From assembly GCA_030407085.1 (NCBI GenBank), contig CM059587.1, positions 42,568,501 through 42,632,500 of the forward strand: DNA of 64,000 nucleotides. The letters are read 5' to 3'. The notes under the pieces were generated by a model. That model did not search any database. It saw only the letters and a list, made by a program, of their open reading frames with translations, and was not told where the DNA came from. This document shows positions 23,781 to 37,087 of this stretch, piece by piece; within the stretch, counting starts at the first letter, position 1; each line of letters starts with the position of its first letter. The position numbers and the translations under genes are program-made. This stretch comes from Trichopria drosophilae (taxonomy: Eukaryota > Arthropoda > Insecta > Hymenoptera > Diapriidae).

Positions 23781-25075
23781 TTTTTCACATGTTAATAGAC
23801 TATAACTCTTGCACTAGTGCATTGTACTTCCAACACGACTGGTCCCTAAGTGTAATAGAATTCACCTCGCCGAACAACTCTTCGAGCATATCCGTTTAAC
23901 TGAATGTAATAAATTTTCATTAACCCGACGTAACCTTGTGGTAATATCCTTTATTTATGAATTTTCAATTACATTTCCTGGAAAGATGACATGGTCCAGT
24001 AAACCTGCACAATGAAAACTTCGCAATTTACATCTTCGTTTCGTATTTTGTTCCTTTTTTTGATTTTCGTACCGATTGACTCCTGAGTTCCTCCTGTTCC
24101 GCTTCGATGCAGAGCTCTTTTGCTTGCATTTTGCAAGGGTGTTGGTCCTGCATATAGAAACGTTCGTCGATTGGTATATGTACGAATTCGCGATTCCGCG
24201 CATCGTGAACGCACTTATATAGGCGCATGCATCGATCGAGCCTCCATTCGCTTACCATCGGCAATGCACACGTCCCACGTAACCTTCAATAATTCCATCA
24301 ATTGCACTCGATTCTGATACTTGCATAATGCAGACGTAATATTTCGCCTTGCCGGGGCGCCGAGAGATTTTATAATATTTTCCAGAGATTATTCTAGCAT
24401 CGACGGAAAGGTCCAAATCACGCACACCGCCTCCTCGTTGCGATTCCGTTCCGTTCAACGGGCTCTGTTAAAAAAAGGAATGGTTATTAGAGTTTTATGT
24501 ATCGGCAAAAGTCGTTCTACCTAAAAAATGCGATTTGCATTTTTACCTTCCACCGGACAAGTATACGATCTGTAAAGAGCACGTTTCAGAAATTAGTAAC
24601 AGCTACTTTGTAATTGCATATTCATCTTTCGTAATGTTATTTCGATTGTAAAATGGCGAGTGATCAATTAGAATGATGGATGTCCTTAATTTCGCAATAC
24701 GTATTTGATAAATGTGATCCAGTACATATTTTATAAAGAACGTTGCAAGCAGGTAAAGAAAACATTTTTGTATTACGAAAAAACCGATTCGGTTCCATGT
24801 GGTTTCTTACAATTAAACAATTGTTTAATTCCAAATGAATTTACTTATAAAATTCAAACATTTTGGTTGCAACAACCGAATAATTTGGTTATGACAATAC
24901 TCAAATGTCAGTAGCAATGTTTATTGTCAATGTTATAAGTATTCACTTGATCTCCAATTACCCTCAATGCCGATATTATTGATCAGGATTATTAATTTGA
25001 AAACACAACAATATATCAAAACTGAGATTACAAATCTGAGATTACATTTGAGAGTCTCAAAGCCGAATATCGGAT
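23781..25075. other. Sequence with a GC-richer patch at 24000-24520
   Basis: No gene recognised. 24000-24520 is CpG-rich, with several overlapping frames of 65-82 codons on both strands, none with known content. It is a candidate conserved non-coding or promoter-like block. Confidence 0.3.
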
Positions 25076-25146
25076 GCACCTCAAAAATCTGACAAATCAC
25101 AAACCAGACACATAAAAACCCCGAAATTCAAAAACCACTCTTCATA
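25076..25146. repeat. Degraded half copy of the GCCGAC foldback family
   Basis: Units of the form AAAAATCTGACAAATC, ACAAACCAGACACAT and AAAACCCCGAAATTC follow each other at about 15-bp steps. This resembles the left arm of the element at 27891-28110 with substitutions. No inverted right half is seen. Confidence 0.4.
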
Positions 25147-26570
25147 AAAATATAATCCCGGGTCCCCGTCCTTGAGGTCTCACAGGAAGGTCATTTCAAG
25201 GTAAAAAATGCTTGACCAAGTGATTATGTAGGTTACTTGAAGGTCAAATCAGAAGAATTCCCGGTCACAATGGTATTATATTTTCGTGTTAATTAACTAC
25301 ACTTGTCAGAATTTTATTATTTCGATCTCTCGGAAGGTTCGTCACAGACTGACTCGAACGTGATACAATTAATTAGCGCTAGTCTCGCTCGGAAGTGACG
25401 TATCCCTATCTCTTAACTATAAACGTTATTTTAAAATTCCTTTCCTTGTTTTCTCTTACAAGCTTATTTAGAATTCAATCATTAATTACATTTTCATTCT
25501 TTTGTCACGAAAATCATTGATAAAAAGTTTTTATTTAAATCTGAAATTCTAGAAAAATCGGATTCTAGAATATCATTCATGAAGATATATGGTAATAAAA
25601 GTTCATTCACTATTCTAGCGATCAACGCCTCGCTTCTCACTCGTAAAAGACATTGAAAAGGTTAAAACCGGTTAGTTTGGTACAAAGCAAGAGAGGGGAA
25701 AAGTTAGCAGCGGCGCCAGGGTAGAAAAGTTAGGTGTAGAAATTCGTGTTAAATTCAGTCACGCAAGCCGCGTGCAAAAGGCGCATCTTTACCTGCAACA
25801 CGTGCTGGGGCGCTTATGCAGGTGTGTACGTGCCTGAATACCTAAGTCCATTAGGCTACGTGGGTGCATATAAGGAATAAGCTATGTGCGCTCGAGGATG
25901 TTGCAAACTAACCTAACGCCCGGAGCATGGGAACATCCTGCGCCTCTCATGGCTGTACCTGTTAAACAACCAACTTTTTAGATGGTGCCAGTGAATGCCA
26001 CGTGATTCTCCTAGTTCCATCGACCCTTCAAATCGAATATTCCGCCAAGATATTCAACGAACTTTAGTGTCGGACTATTAATGTTTGCCAAGTTTCAACG
26101 CTCGGAGAAGAACACGCGAACGGTCCGTTTAGCAAACACAAGCATCCGTCCGGCAACAATAGAATTACGTTTTCTGAAACTTACAATCAAATTACCTTTT
26201 ATATCATTTTTCTAACTACCGGTGTAATATTGTTAATTACATGTGTCATTTTTCCAAGTTGTTACGTACATGATAATGTTTTATGATAAAACTGAAATCG
26301 ATAGAAAGTAGGGTAGGATGTAATCGGTAAGACTTTTTAATGGAACAATCACTAATATCACTTTGAGAATTCACTATATAGTAAATTTTCCATATTTAGC
26401 ATTAATACCATTTATATAATACAACTATTTTTCTGTATCATTGCTGCAGACAATCTGTTAGTAGTAAAAAACATGTAACTAATATATAGATGTTTCGTCC
26501 ATATTCAATCTATCTGCAGTCAGTGAATTATATAATTACATAATATATAATAAATTGATTGATGGTATTA
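25147..26570. other. Mixed sequence with a GC-richer block at 25660-26130
   Basis: The GC-richer block contains E-box-like words (CACGTG near 25799, CAGGTG near 25820) and no open frame of note. It may be regulatory, but this is only composition plus short words. Confidence 0.3.
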
Positions 26571-26731
26571 TTAACCTTTAGTTCCAACGGCTATTTTAAG
26601 GCCTTTTCATCCCACTACCTGGGTCAAATATGTCCTGCCCTTTAAAAATGCTTAGAGTCGTGTAATTTATAAAGTACATTTTGAATTATCTTTGGATCGA
26701 AAACGACCCATGCGTCGGGATTAAGGGTTAA
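26571..26731. mobile_element. Small TTAA-flanked MITE
   Basis: The left end TTAACCTTTAGTTCCAACG and the complement of the right end, TTAACCCTTAATCCCGACG, agree at most positions. TTAA lies at both borders (26571-26574 and 26728-26731). At 161 bp it is the smallest member of the TTAACCC-ended group here. No coding content. Confidence 0.6.
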
Positions 26732-27811
26732 TAAATACCATAGGCAAAACTTAATGTGTCACTGACTGGGGATAGTGCCCTAACTTTATCTGATAAGGTG
26801 CCAGAATATGATAAAATCTAGTGATTGACAAGAAATTGTGACGTTTTTCCAGGCAAATCCCACCTTCATTTAGATATTAGACAGGAACAAGACTAGCTAA
26901 TGAGATACTAGTGTTGCGCTGGAAGTCTAGTGTGTTGATAGCCCAGCATCAGGAACTGACCTGATAATTTATTACCAGGGTATATAAATATAAACAAAAA
27001 ATCCTTAATATGCAAGAATAACTAAACATATTAATTTCATATTTTCCAATTTCCCTTTGTCATGCTAGAGAATTAATAAATAATTGACTTAAAAAACTAT
27101 ATCATTAAAATTTGTTCAATAATTAAAACATTTTCAGTCACAAATGATCAGGGCCTTAATATATTTCTGCCCGAGATAGTTACCGTAGAAATAATTCGAA
27201 CAATATGATAGCACTTTGTTTCGGAGCAACAAAAATGAACCTCACTTGAAATTACAAAAAATACAAAAATTATAATGTTCCTCTTCACCCCGTCAAATAG
27301 TTGCCATATGACACATGTTAAGCTCTGTGTTACTATTTCTCCAAATTCATATAAAAAATAGAGTATCGCAGATAGAAATTAGTACCTGGGATATAGCATG
27401 AAATTCTTCAAAAGCACAATTCAAAATACAACATACAGTTCAACTAAGTGCACACCTTTTGCTTTTACTACAGAAAACAAACATTTCAAAGTAACCAAAA
27501 TCTCCTCTAATATAATCGCAGCTATAAATGTTACGGATGTCATGCGTCTCTTGCATGATTAATTGATCAATTCTTTAATTAAAACCAAAATAAAGGTAAA
27601 CTAATGTTAATAATTTTAATGAAATAAATTCCAAATTAAATGAAATAATTATTAGAATTTCTAATTCTTAAATTAAATGTATAAACATTTTTATTTCTAA
27701 TTTATATAATTTATTTAAAATATTATTTTTTCAATATAAAAATATAAAATACCTTTCAAGAACTGACATTTTTAAAACAATATCCTTTCTTCCCCTACAA
27801 TTTTAGGATAA
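26732..27811. other. AT-rich sequence without recognised feature
   Basis: Nothing supported. Confidence 0.4.
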
Positions 27812-27875
27812 AAAGGGTTCTCGACGCGAAATCGAAAGGTCGTGGGTTCGTCCCCACCGGCTGCGAAAGTGCTTT
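27812..27875 (+). repeat. tRNA-like fragment (anticodon and T-arm side)
   Basis: GTGGG-TTCGTCC-CCAC (27843-27858) forms a T-arm-like hairpin, preceded by a GACGCGAAATCGAAAGG stretch like an anticodon arm plus variable loop. No acceptor or D arm is present, so it is not a tRNA gene. It is best read as a SINE or tRNA pseudogene remnant next to the foldback element. Confidence 0.35.
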
Positions 27876-27890
27876 TACACCCCATTTTTT

Positions 27891-28110
27891 GGGTGCGGGT
27901 CGAAAATCCGACAAATCAAAAAGCCGACAGGTCAAAAAACCGACAGTCATAAAGCCGACAGTCAAAAAACCGACAGTCAAAAAGCCGACACATAAAAAAT
28001 AGACACATCGACAAAAGGACAATCATATTTTGAACTGTCGGCTTTTCGATTGTCGGTTTTTCGACCTGTCGATTTTTTGATATGTCGGTTTTTCGACCCT
28101 TACCCCATTT
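27891..28110. mobile_element. Phased GCCGAC foldback element, copy 2
   Basis: The left arm from 27891 carries GGGTGCGGGTCGAAAA and six consecutive CCGACA units at about 15-16 bp, with GCC and ACC versions alternating. The right arm (about 28035-28106) carries the inverse and ends with the complement of the same terminus. Because the unit is close to 15 bp, the minus strand translates as a spurious VGFLT-type pentapeptide repeat. The 12-mer ACCCCATTTTTT lies on both sides (27879-27890 and 28102-28113) and could be a target duplication or part of the ends. Confidence 0.75.
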
Positions 28111-28560
28111 TTTTCAAGTGGTTTTTCTCCGTTTCGTTTTTCTGAATTTTCTATTATTTATCATCTTAATTTCACATTTTAAGAATCATTCTTAAGATTC
28201 TTTAATTTAATTTAAAAATTCGTGTCATATTCCATTTAAAATGAGTTTCAATTTGATTGGCTGGCAAAATGTTTGTCGCGCGAAATTTGAAACTTAAACA
28301 CTATTGGTTCGGATTACCGATAAATTCATTGATTATTTATTAAAAAGAGTTCTATTAGAGTAACTAAGAATTACTAAACTGTTATCCAATTTTTGGAAAC
28401 AATAACCGAAGTGTTTCGCTGGTATCATTTCGAAAAATTACTGGAAACAAAATTTTAGTAAAATCGTAATTGTAAAAAAAATGTTCAGTTACATTTTCAG
28501 AAAATTTCGATGGTATAAAAGTTTCTAATATTGTAGTGGGGGCCGCAATAGGAAGAAAAG
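28111..28560. other. AT-rich sequence without recognised feature
   Basis: Nothing supported beyond the tail of overlapping chance frames. Confidence 0.4.
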
Positions 28561-29045
28561 ACAAAGTAATGTGTTCGAGTACCGGAAACATCATCCGAAT
28601 GCATTTCCCACGAAAGTTCCGAACCGCATTAAAAAAAATTTTCTCACCAAGGCGAGAAAATGGAGTATCGTCGAGAGTTCCTTTCGCGAAAGGAGCGGCC
28701 GCTCGGGTTATATAAAATGTGCAAAGTCGCGAATTCGGTACGGTGGATCGGAACATCGGGACGGTTCGGTAAGTCGCCATAGGCGAGTAACGAGAGCGAA
28801 GTTGCAATCTCTCGAACATGAGCCGGGGACGAATACGTCATTGAGCCCGTTCTGCAGTTGCATCCTTAGGAGTGCGGCCCCGAGATCCGCTTCGACGGAC
28901 TTAGCAAACGGATCCGAAAGTTACGAACGAGTCGTGCATTACACGGGATTTCGTCGTCGCTTATACGACGCTTCTTCGGATTTCCCCGAATTATCCCTTA
29001 ATCCGAGCCGCTATCAGCTTTTTGGGCTTTAATCTGCCATTCTCG
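28561..29045. other. GC-rich block, possible promoter/first-exon region
   Basis: This is one of the most GC- and CpG-rich blocks in the window. It is open for 153 codons on the plus strand (28571-29032) and up to 145 on the minus strand (28382-28819). The conceptual products are Arg/Ser-rich and match no family I know. Openness on both strands argues for composition rather than coding. The TATA-like and donor-like sites inside are listed separately. Confidence 0.3.
28708..28774 (+). promoter_or_regulatory. Possible TATA promoter plus 5' splice donor
   Basis: TTATATAAAA at 28708-28717 is a good TATA box within GC-rich sequence. A consensus-like splice donor, CG|GTAAGT, lies at 28769-28774, so a short first exon of about 25-30 nt could lie between. 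No downstream exon can be identified, and both signals are short enough to occur by chance. Confidence 0.2.
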
Positions 29046-29273
29046 TCTAGTGATTCGTGCTGCCTTTGTTCCCAGATTTACCATTCTATGCGATTCTAAC
29101 GCTTCATTTTCTTATGGTTCCCGTCGGGATTTCACTTTCGCCAACAATTTCCAAACTACATTGTTCCAATCCCGAATTTTCATCTAGTCATTTACATATT
29201 ACCTTGTACGAATGCATTTATCCAGGTTCTTCGTTATTAAATTCCATGAACTACATAATTTTTTAATAAATTA

Positions 29274-30058
29274 CGCAGGTCTACAAAAAAGGGGGTCTTA
29301 GATATTGTGGAGAAGCTGTGGGTCATTTCTGACGTAATTGCATGCGTAGAATCCAAACTCGAAGTCAGAATTGGTCCATCAGGTCACGTTTTTGAGATAT
29401 TTGAGGTCATGTACTCGAAAAACGCATTATTTTGCTATGTTTGAGGTTACGTACAGGACGCAACAATTTCTTTTGGCCAAATACTACTTGCATCTTTTAG
29501 TACTACATTTACCCTTCAAAATGAGGTTTTATTTAATCACCTAAGATTTTCTCTTACAAAGTTACGGCCATTTTGAAATTACGAGATATATTCCATTAAC
29601 GTTATCAAAAAAACAGTCACAATACTGAAACGTGATTTTAGTTATTAGTATCCATATTTTACATAGTTGTTCATATTTATATAGGTTTCATGACATTGAA
29701 TTTGACCTTGAGCTTGTTCTCCAAGAGCATTTCAAGGTAAATTTGTTTACATGTATATCGTATTTTCAAATTGGCGTATCTTGGTGAAGAAAAGTCGTAA
29801 TTGGATTCTGCGCATCGCATATTGAAGAAAAAGAGTAGTATCACATGATCCAATGAACGGAAAAACTCCTAAAAATGTTTTGTCTTCTGTACACGACCTC
29901 AAAAATAGCAAAAAACACGTTTTTCGAGTAAATAACCTCAAATATCTCAAAATCCTGACGTGAGGGGCCACTTCTGATTTCAGATTCTGATTCTACGCAC
30001 AAAATTATCTCGGAAATGACCCACAGCTTCCCAACAACAAAACCAGGTTGACCTGTGT
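29274..30058 (+). mobile_element. TA-flanked element A, copy 1
   Basis: Both ends carry inverted copies of a block including GAAGCTGTGGGTCATTTC, and the right end closes in ACCTGTGT. TA flanks both sides (29272-29273 and 30059-30060). Inverted similarity extends well inward (TCGAAAAACGC, ACGACC/GTACAGGA blocks). The same element lies in reverse orientation at 41425-42205 with good similarity throughout. No transposase frame. A Tc1/mariner-type origin is inferred from TA only. The left tip reads CGCAGG where copy 2 has ACACAGG. Confidence 0.8.
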
Positions 30059-30065
30059 TATCCTA

Positions 30066-30708
30066 CACTGAACAAAATTCTTGGTTGATTTGACTACTTT
30101 TTAACTACTGAAAGTATTTCTATAGGTCCGCACCGAAATTTTATAGGTTATAGCTACAACCATAAAGGAGTTAAATCAACAAAAAATATAGTTATGGAAA
30201 CGACATTTTGGCAGTTACTTCTACTACATTTAAAAACATTTTTTAGAATCTAACTACCTAGTACACTAAAAATTATTCAACATGCTGGAGCGATATATTT
30301 TTAATTGAATTTAGCAGAACTACGTTTTAAGTTGATTTACCATCTTTACGGTAGTAACTGCAACTTTAGTTGATTTACCATCTTTACGGTAGTAATCAAC
30401 TAAGAATTATTCTGGCCATTTTTTTAGTGGTATTATTTTTAGAGCTGCTATCGGTGGTTGCTTTTTTATTATATTCGTGCATGACTTTTTAAATTTTATG
30501 CATAGTATCGCATTTCTTGATCTCCAATCATTTGAAATACTTTTGCGTTTACTGGGTAAATAATATTAACTTAGTAGTAACTTAGTTGTAAAAATAGTAC
30601 AATTACGAACATCAACAAAGTTATACTAACAAAAAAGTATTTCTTTTCACTACTCTCGGCTCAACTTCTCAATGGTACTTGAAATTGTCAAGTCAATTTT
30701 TTTCAGTG
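30066..30708. mobile_element. TA-flanked CACTGA-ended MITE
   Basis: The left end reads CACTGAACAAAATT and the right end AATTTTTTTCAGTG, with TA at 30064-30065 and 30709-30710. The interior repeats TTTACCATCTTTACGGTAGTAA twice near 30338-30402 (ends of the two copies differ). Only seven bases separate it from the element at 29274-30058. It has no coding content. Confidence 0.65.
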
Positions 30709-30710
30709 TA

Positions 30711-32160
30711 CTTTTAAAGATTTATATTGTTTTCTTAATTATAATTATAAAAAAAGCATAAAAAAATAAAACAATGGTTTTTTGTACAAATATTTAACTC
30801 GAGTAAAATTTACGACTTTTTAACCCTAAAAAATTGTCCTGTAAGTCCTCATTTGAGCAATAATTTGGTATTTAATCTGACATTCAAGTCATGAAAAATA
30901 CGGAAATATATATAGCCTAAAAATGCTTGTCAAATTGCATAACTTGCAAGTTACTTTATTAGTAAAAGTAGGCAAAAATTATCAAATTTAAACAAAAAAT
31001 ATCTCCTGGCTCCAATAAACTTTTAAGTTAGTATCGCGATATAAACTAGGAATCTTGCACGATTACTTTACTTCGTTTATCGGGGTGAAATGTCTTATTC
31101 AATGTGCTTAGCAGTGTAAGTCCTTTGACTAACAGTAGGTTTAATAGTGTGCTACAAATTCAACCTAAACGTTAAATTTAACGTAGAAAACTAATGGCTT
31201 CGATCCTGAGGCAAAACTTTTTTTTTCAAAACTTCAACAGCAGATGTCAACTGGAGGGTTATCACACTTATTTCAGAAAAATGAATCTCAGGCGATTTTT
31301 TTTTTGTATTTAATAAATAAGTAATGCCATCCCATTCCAAATCACACTATTTACTAGAACATATTGGACACGTCAACTTATTTGTTTATTTTGTATGTTC
31401 ATTCGTCTTCTATACGGCATTACCGCTGATTTTATGAAGAAAATGCATAAACTTTTTTTAATGTGATTTGTATTTTTTAAAATAAATGCAAAAAGAGTGA
31501 TTCTTTTATGTTTATTTGTCATTTATAGCACAACCATAGATTTTATGAAGAAAATGAATATAACTGTTTGGTTAGAAAATTTGATGGTCTATCTTTTTTG
31601 TTGAAAACCCTTTTTAGTATTTTTGATAAAAAACGTATTTTTCAGCTATATTTTATTCAACCTCCACATAATCTCGTATGGACCAACTCCATACTCTAAT
31701 CACTAATCAGATCTAAGTTAGGCAATGACAAACTCAAAAACTTGTTGAACTTTAAAATCGGTCCTACGTACGTACAAGATTAGGGACAAACATTTTTTTT
31801 TGCGATCTACAGGATATGAAAAGGCATTTGATGAAAAACTATAGAGTAATTTTTTTTATAGTTATATGGAAAGTCCTCAGTTGAGTAATAATTTGGTATT
31901 TAACGTAATTCTGTTGTGTTGTTCTTTTTACAAATTAATTCAGTTAATTTAAAATATCGGACATAAGAGATTATCTGAGATTACGAATCTGTATCTAATT
32001 TAATCTCGATAAAGCATGGTTTGATATTTCTGTCCATCATTTTTGAACCGCCATTTTCATTTTTTTGTTTGAAAAAAATATATGCAATATAATAAGGTAT
32101 GGAGAGAGTGTAAAAAAAACTTCCAGGGTCAAGTTGTAGACATGTCGGAAAAAACAGTGA
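30711..32160. repeat. Region of internal direct repeats
   Basis: A block around GAGCAATAATTTGGTATTTAA at 30841-30885 recurs around 31865-31905. A block around GATTTTATGAAGAAAATG recurs at about 31429 and 31546. The segment 31758-31852 matches the interspersed repeat at 6047-6150. I read this as decayed interspersed repeats. No gene is visible. Confidence 0.45.
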
Positions 32161-35100
32161 TTTTTTTTCCTAAAAAATATTCGTTTTAATATAAGAAATT
32201 GCGATGTTTCCAGATGTGATGAAATAATTCGTACACGACGACGTCAAGTATGTATCTCCAATTTACAGAAGCATTTTAATTTTTTAATTGAAATCAAACT
32301 ATTTCTTATTTCAGTGTCTTGATTGAGTTCATAGTGATTATACCTACTAATACGCAGATTCTTAGGTTATAATAATTGATTAAAGACTTTATACTCTTCA
32401 TTAATTTACATAATCTTCTATTATAAATTTCTCCAATGTACAAATCTTGTATAATTACTGATAACTGCATATATGACTATTTAATTACGTATACGGATGT
32501 ATAAAGTAACTTATTTAGGTGCATCTACTTCCTTAATGTTGAGTATACTTGCCGATGCTACATATCGTCTGCATAATAATGTGATACGTACGAAATAACA
32601 TCGACGTCTCTAATGCACGGTGAAATTAACTTACATAAGCATCTAACGTGAACAACATGGAGTATATAATAGAATAATAATGGAATAAATAGAAACCAAA
32701 CCAATTAATAATTTTTCCCATAAAATTTAAAGAAATTATGTATTTTACAATTAATTATAGTTTACTCTAGTTGTTTTCACATTGATGCGTGGATTTAATC
32801 CATAATGTAATTAGAAGCAATTTGACAAATACAGATTCCCAGCAAATTGGCTAACCTTATAACTTTTGCTCTAATTAGCTTTGAACAGTTTTGAACTCGC
32901 AAAGTTGACAGTAGTTATTATTTATTAAATCACAGCTTCGACTGCATTATGAAGATTTATCCTGAGAGATGGGTAAACTTTATTCTACACAATTTTTTCA
33001 TTAGTTTGTGTTTACGAACTCTATAGCGCCATTGATGTACAAAATATAGAATTCGAATTATAAACAAAAGGGAATCGTAAAAAAAAATAAAATCCAAAAT
33101 TTTAAATCAAATTATTACAATTTTATAGAAATAAAAACTATACTTTAAGAATTCTCGGATATTGTAAAAGTTATTATTTGTAAGTTTCAACATTCAAATA
33201 TAATTGTTATCTGATGTATTTAAGTATTTGTACTAGGTTCTCTTTTAATCTTTAAGGAACAAACATAACTGGTTAAAGTTTTTAATGTTTCATTATAGCT
33301 AATAAAGATGGGCGACGAGCAAGAATATATTTTGTATTTTTGAGAATAACAGCATTCTATTAGGTATAATTATTTTAAAGGTAAATTGTTGAAAATATCA
33401 AACATGAAAGAATTAAGTTAGAAACTTCCAACTTTCAAATAAAAATGTTAAAAGTGCATACTGAGAAAATAGCATGTAGCACGGAACCAAAACACTTATG
33501 CACTCTTTTTATTTTACATTTTTTATTATTAAATTCCTACTTTATCATACGAGTCTGTTGCATTATTTATTTTTATCCATTATGTAATGTCTTCGTTTCT
33601 CATAGTTATTCTAGTGATTTGTCGAAGACTCGTTCATCAAAATGTAATACTTTGTCGATTATTGAAATAATTAGTAATGAACACATTTAATTAATTACAG
33701 GAACTATTACAAACCCCATACTTCTATTTCTATTAAAGATAACAATATTTATTCCTTTATTAACTACGGAATACAGTATTGGTAAGGCACATAATATTTA
33801 CTTTCTTCCGCAACTAGTTGCAATTGTACCAGTCAAAACTATTTCGTGCAGTTTTTCTTGGACAATAAGTGAAGTTATTACTCATCTTTTTTATTTATAA
33901 TAATATTAATACTATTAATTCATTACTTACTTCAACCATTGATGGCAATTGCATTTCTTGAACGCGTCATAATAACTGACAAGAGTGCCGCTTCTAGTAT
34001 AAGTTTTTTAATCCTAACACACTCATAATGCACATACTAACAGTTACATAGCGAGCATCCGAAGTTTGTAACATTTCCCGATACTTTCCAATTTTAGACT
34101 TATGACGAAGTTATCTGTAAAAAAATTAGTCATAATAAAGTTGCGAGTAAATAAATACAGTAATAATTCACTATTTATTATACTCAATCATCTTGAAAAA
34201 TACATTAATTACTGTTTGATTGTAACTGTTGTAGACGCATAATTTAAAATAAAATTGATAATATAAATTTTATTTTTACAAAAACCCAAAACCTTTTTTA
34301 TTTACATATAATGGAAATTTATTGCAAGACGATTTAAATGCGTAATTTTTAATAATTTCAGACCATTATACGCGATTACTATTTCTGTATAATTGTTGGT
34401 TCTATTAAGTATCCATTTAAAGTAATCCACGAAATTTTATTTTTACTTAAATCCCATTCAGTCGATCAATCTTGATTACTTTTTGTTCGTTTATAACTGC
34501 AGCACTAATGGCTACTCTCTGTACATATAATATTAATCCATGATGCTCAATCCATAGGAAACGAAAATTATTCCTATTGTGAATAGTCACTGTAGTTTGT
34601 CATTCAAATCTCAATATTCATTATCAAATTCTTTTCAAAAGCACCATTAATTAATCATATTATATTTTATTCTCACTACTATCTAGTAGTCATTATTAAA
34701 CATTATCTTAAAATTGTGTATCTGTTTTCATTATAGTCCTTTAATGAAAAAACTTGAACAATTTAAGAAAGCAACAATTGAAATTCACATAAATATTTTG
34801 CATTTTAATTCAAACTGTCAGAATTCAAATATTAACGAAAATGGACTGTTTAGTGGGCCTGTCAAAAGAGGTCGAACAAATTAAAAAACAATTAGAACCA
34901 ATAATTTAAAATATTGAAATTATTCCAATTTCAAATTTTAATCGATTTAAATTGTAAGCTGGAAATTAAAAATCAGTAAAAAAATAATTCATCTCTTTCG
35001 ATTTGATATATTAATATTTATTGTGACGTGTTTTCTAATATTGTTAAATAAAATATACCTATCGTTTCAGATTCATCATCTTTAATTGAAATGAAAACAA

Positions 35101-36843
35101 AATTAAAATAGCCGTTCGAAAAAAGCAATATCTACTGTAGTGCGACACATCTGAATGTGTTGTTGATTGATAAATTTCTCGTTTATTTAATTTAATTTAA
35201 TTGTTTTTATTCGGTTATAACAACTGGCAAATTATCTGAAATATATACAATAACATGTCACAAAAATCATTGCAACTTTTTATAATCTGCGTATTTGTAG
35301 GACAAATTACGAGTATATGATGATATCATTTTTACTTCAGCTCATTCACGTACTGAAATATATGTAAACCAGTTTTCTATCACAAGACTCCATGTTGCAG
35401 ATCGGTAGCCTTAATTTTATTAAATTTAAATTCATAAATTCACTTTTAAGATGATTGGTTATCAAAGTAGGACTTGTTTCAGAAGAATTAATTAGTATAT
35501 TTAATTTGGATTAAGATATGCAATTGAAAAGAGATCATAAAATCGATATTTGGGTCGATCTATTTCGACCCAATATACGACTTATTTACAGTTACATAAA
35601 TGCTTAAGTGTATGCGGCAATACTTCACTTAAATTAAAAATAAAACAAATTAACTCTTCATCATTCATTTTTATCGGCAAATTTAGAATAATAACAACAA
35701 TAATGAGTCTGTATGCAAGTCCATATTCAAATAATAAACTGAATATGTCAATAGTCTGCTCTCATTGCCAAGTTTAGGCAGAATTATTATGGTAAATATA
35801 GGCAATATTCGCAAGTCTAATCAACATCGTGAAAAGAGCGTTAATAAATAAAACTGTATATTATAATTGGAAAAGAGATTTCGCAGACAATTATTACTAA
35901 CTTAACCAAGTTTATATATTTAATACATTAATCGAAACAAATAAATTTAATGCGTAGTTGATTATATTTATTTTCCACATATGAAGTTGACCTTATTTTT
36001 TTTCTTTAGTCCGAATGCTCTTAAAATGCTTGCAGTTTTAAGTAGGGTTTTGTGTTCCATTATCTGACGAAAGTGCAATATCGCGTCATATCGGAAAAGC
36101 TAGACGTTTTCAAGATTTTGTGCACTTGAAAGTGTTAAAGAATTCATTTATCCATTTCAGGACGAGAAGACACTGGAGGCGCTCATATTCATGCATGGAA
36201 TTTTTTAGCAGGCTTCTAAAAGGAAAACAGAATGACGCCACCGTTTTAGATAAAGTGTATTTTACGGTTACATCTCTTTTTAACATTCGCGCATGTTAAT
36301 AACTTAGAAAAATGGCTATTATTAGTAACTTAAGTTCAGTGTGAAAATGCAATTCTCGTAATCATTTTGCAAGTGGATAACGGTTTGTTTTTTGTATGGA
36401 AGTGGCAGATACCAGAACTGGTTTAGCTTCATAATATGTCTTGAAATGTATTTGAAATTTAATTATTTTTGTAAATTTTATTTTTCATGATTTTAAAAAA
36501 TGAACTGGATTAGATGTAATAAAATTACATGTTTGAAGGATATAAGGTTTACTATACGAAGCCACTTAAATTTTTTTATAATCAGATTTTTATAAAAAAA
36601 AACACAGGAGACTACATTAATACAACAATGATGACTATTTATAATCTAAAACATCTTATTTAAATTAACTGATGTTTTGTTATTAAGTTCGCGTGTCGTT
36701 TTTCTTTTAATAATATTCCATTAAAGTAAATACTATGAGAATCTTAAGACGATTATCGTTTTCAACGACTAACAACGACAAAGGGGATTTAACCATTATT
36801 GTTACGTGAACCAGACATACCATGAAAAATTACTTAATCATCC
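32161..36843. other. Long AT-rich stretch without recognised feature
   Basis: No gene, RNA, palindrome or repeat array could be supported. Short frames at 33445-33690 and 35550-35777 have no recognisable content. It could be intron or intergenic. Confidence 0.45.
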
Positions 36844-37087
36844 TTAATCTCTTAATTGCCGATGGCGAAGATTTTGCAAAAATTGTAAAAACTGCAGTTT
36901 TACATATTTAAAATCTTCTATTTAAAACAATGTTTTTGAAAATAGACGACAGCATCTTATTTCGTATACCTTAGACCGTCTGAAAATGATCTAATATTAA
37001 TTAAATTTGCATCAATAGTTGAATTGGTTAGCCTAATTTATATTTAGCATAAAAAATCTTCGTCACGAGCAGCAGTTAAAGGGTTAA
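36844..37087. mobile_element. Possible small TTAA-flanked MITE
   Basis: TTAATCTCTTAATTGCCGAT at the left and the complement of the right end (TTAACCCTTTAACTGC) agree over the first part, and GGCGAAG / CTTCGTC blocks also match. TTAA at both borders (36844-36847, 37084-37087). It is more diverged than the other members, so less certain. Confidence 0.4.

Noticed and set aside
27795..28022. Minus-strand frame encoding a pentapeptide repeat (VGFLT-like)
   Set aside because: The foldback unit is close to 15 bp, so any frame across it reads as a five-residue repeat. The plus-strand frame at 47093-47377 shows the same artefact.
27891..28110. Regularly spaced short repeats resembling a CRISPR array
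   Set aside because: Units are contiguous with tiny A-rich spacers, are inverted in the second half and occur in AT-rich animal-like DNA without cas genes. It is a foldback element.
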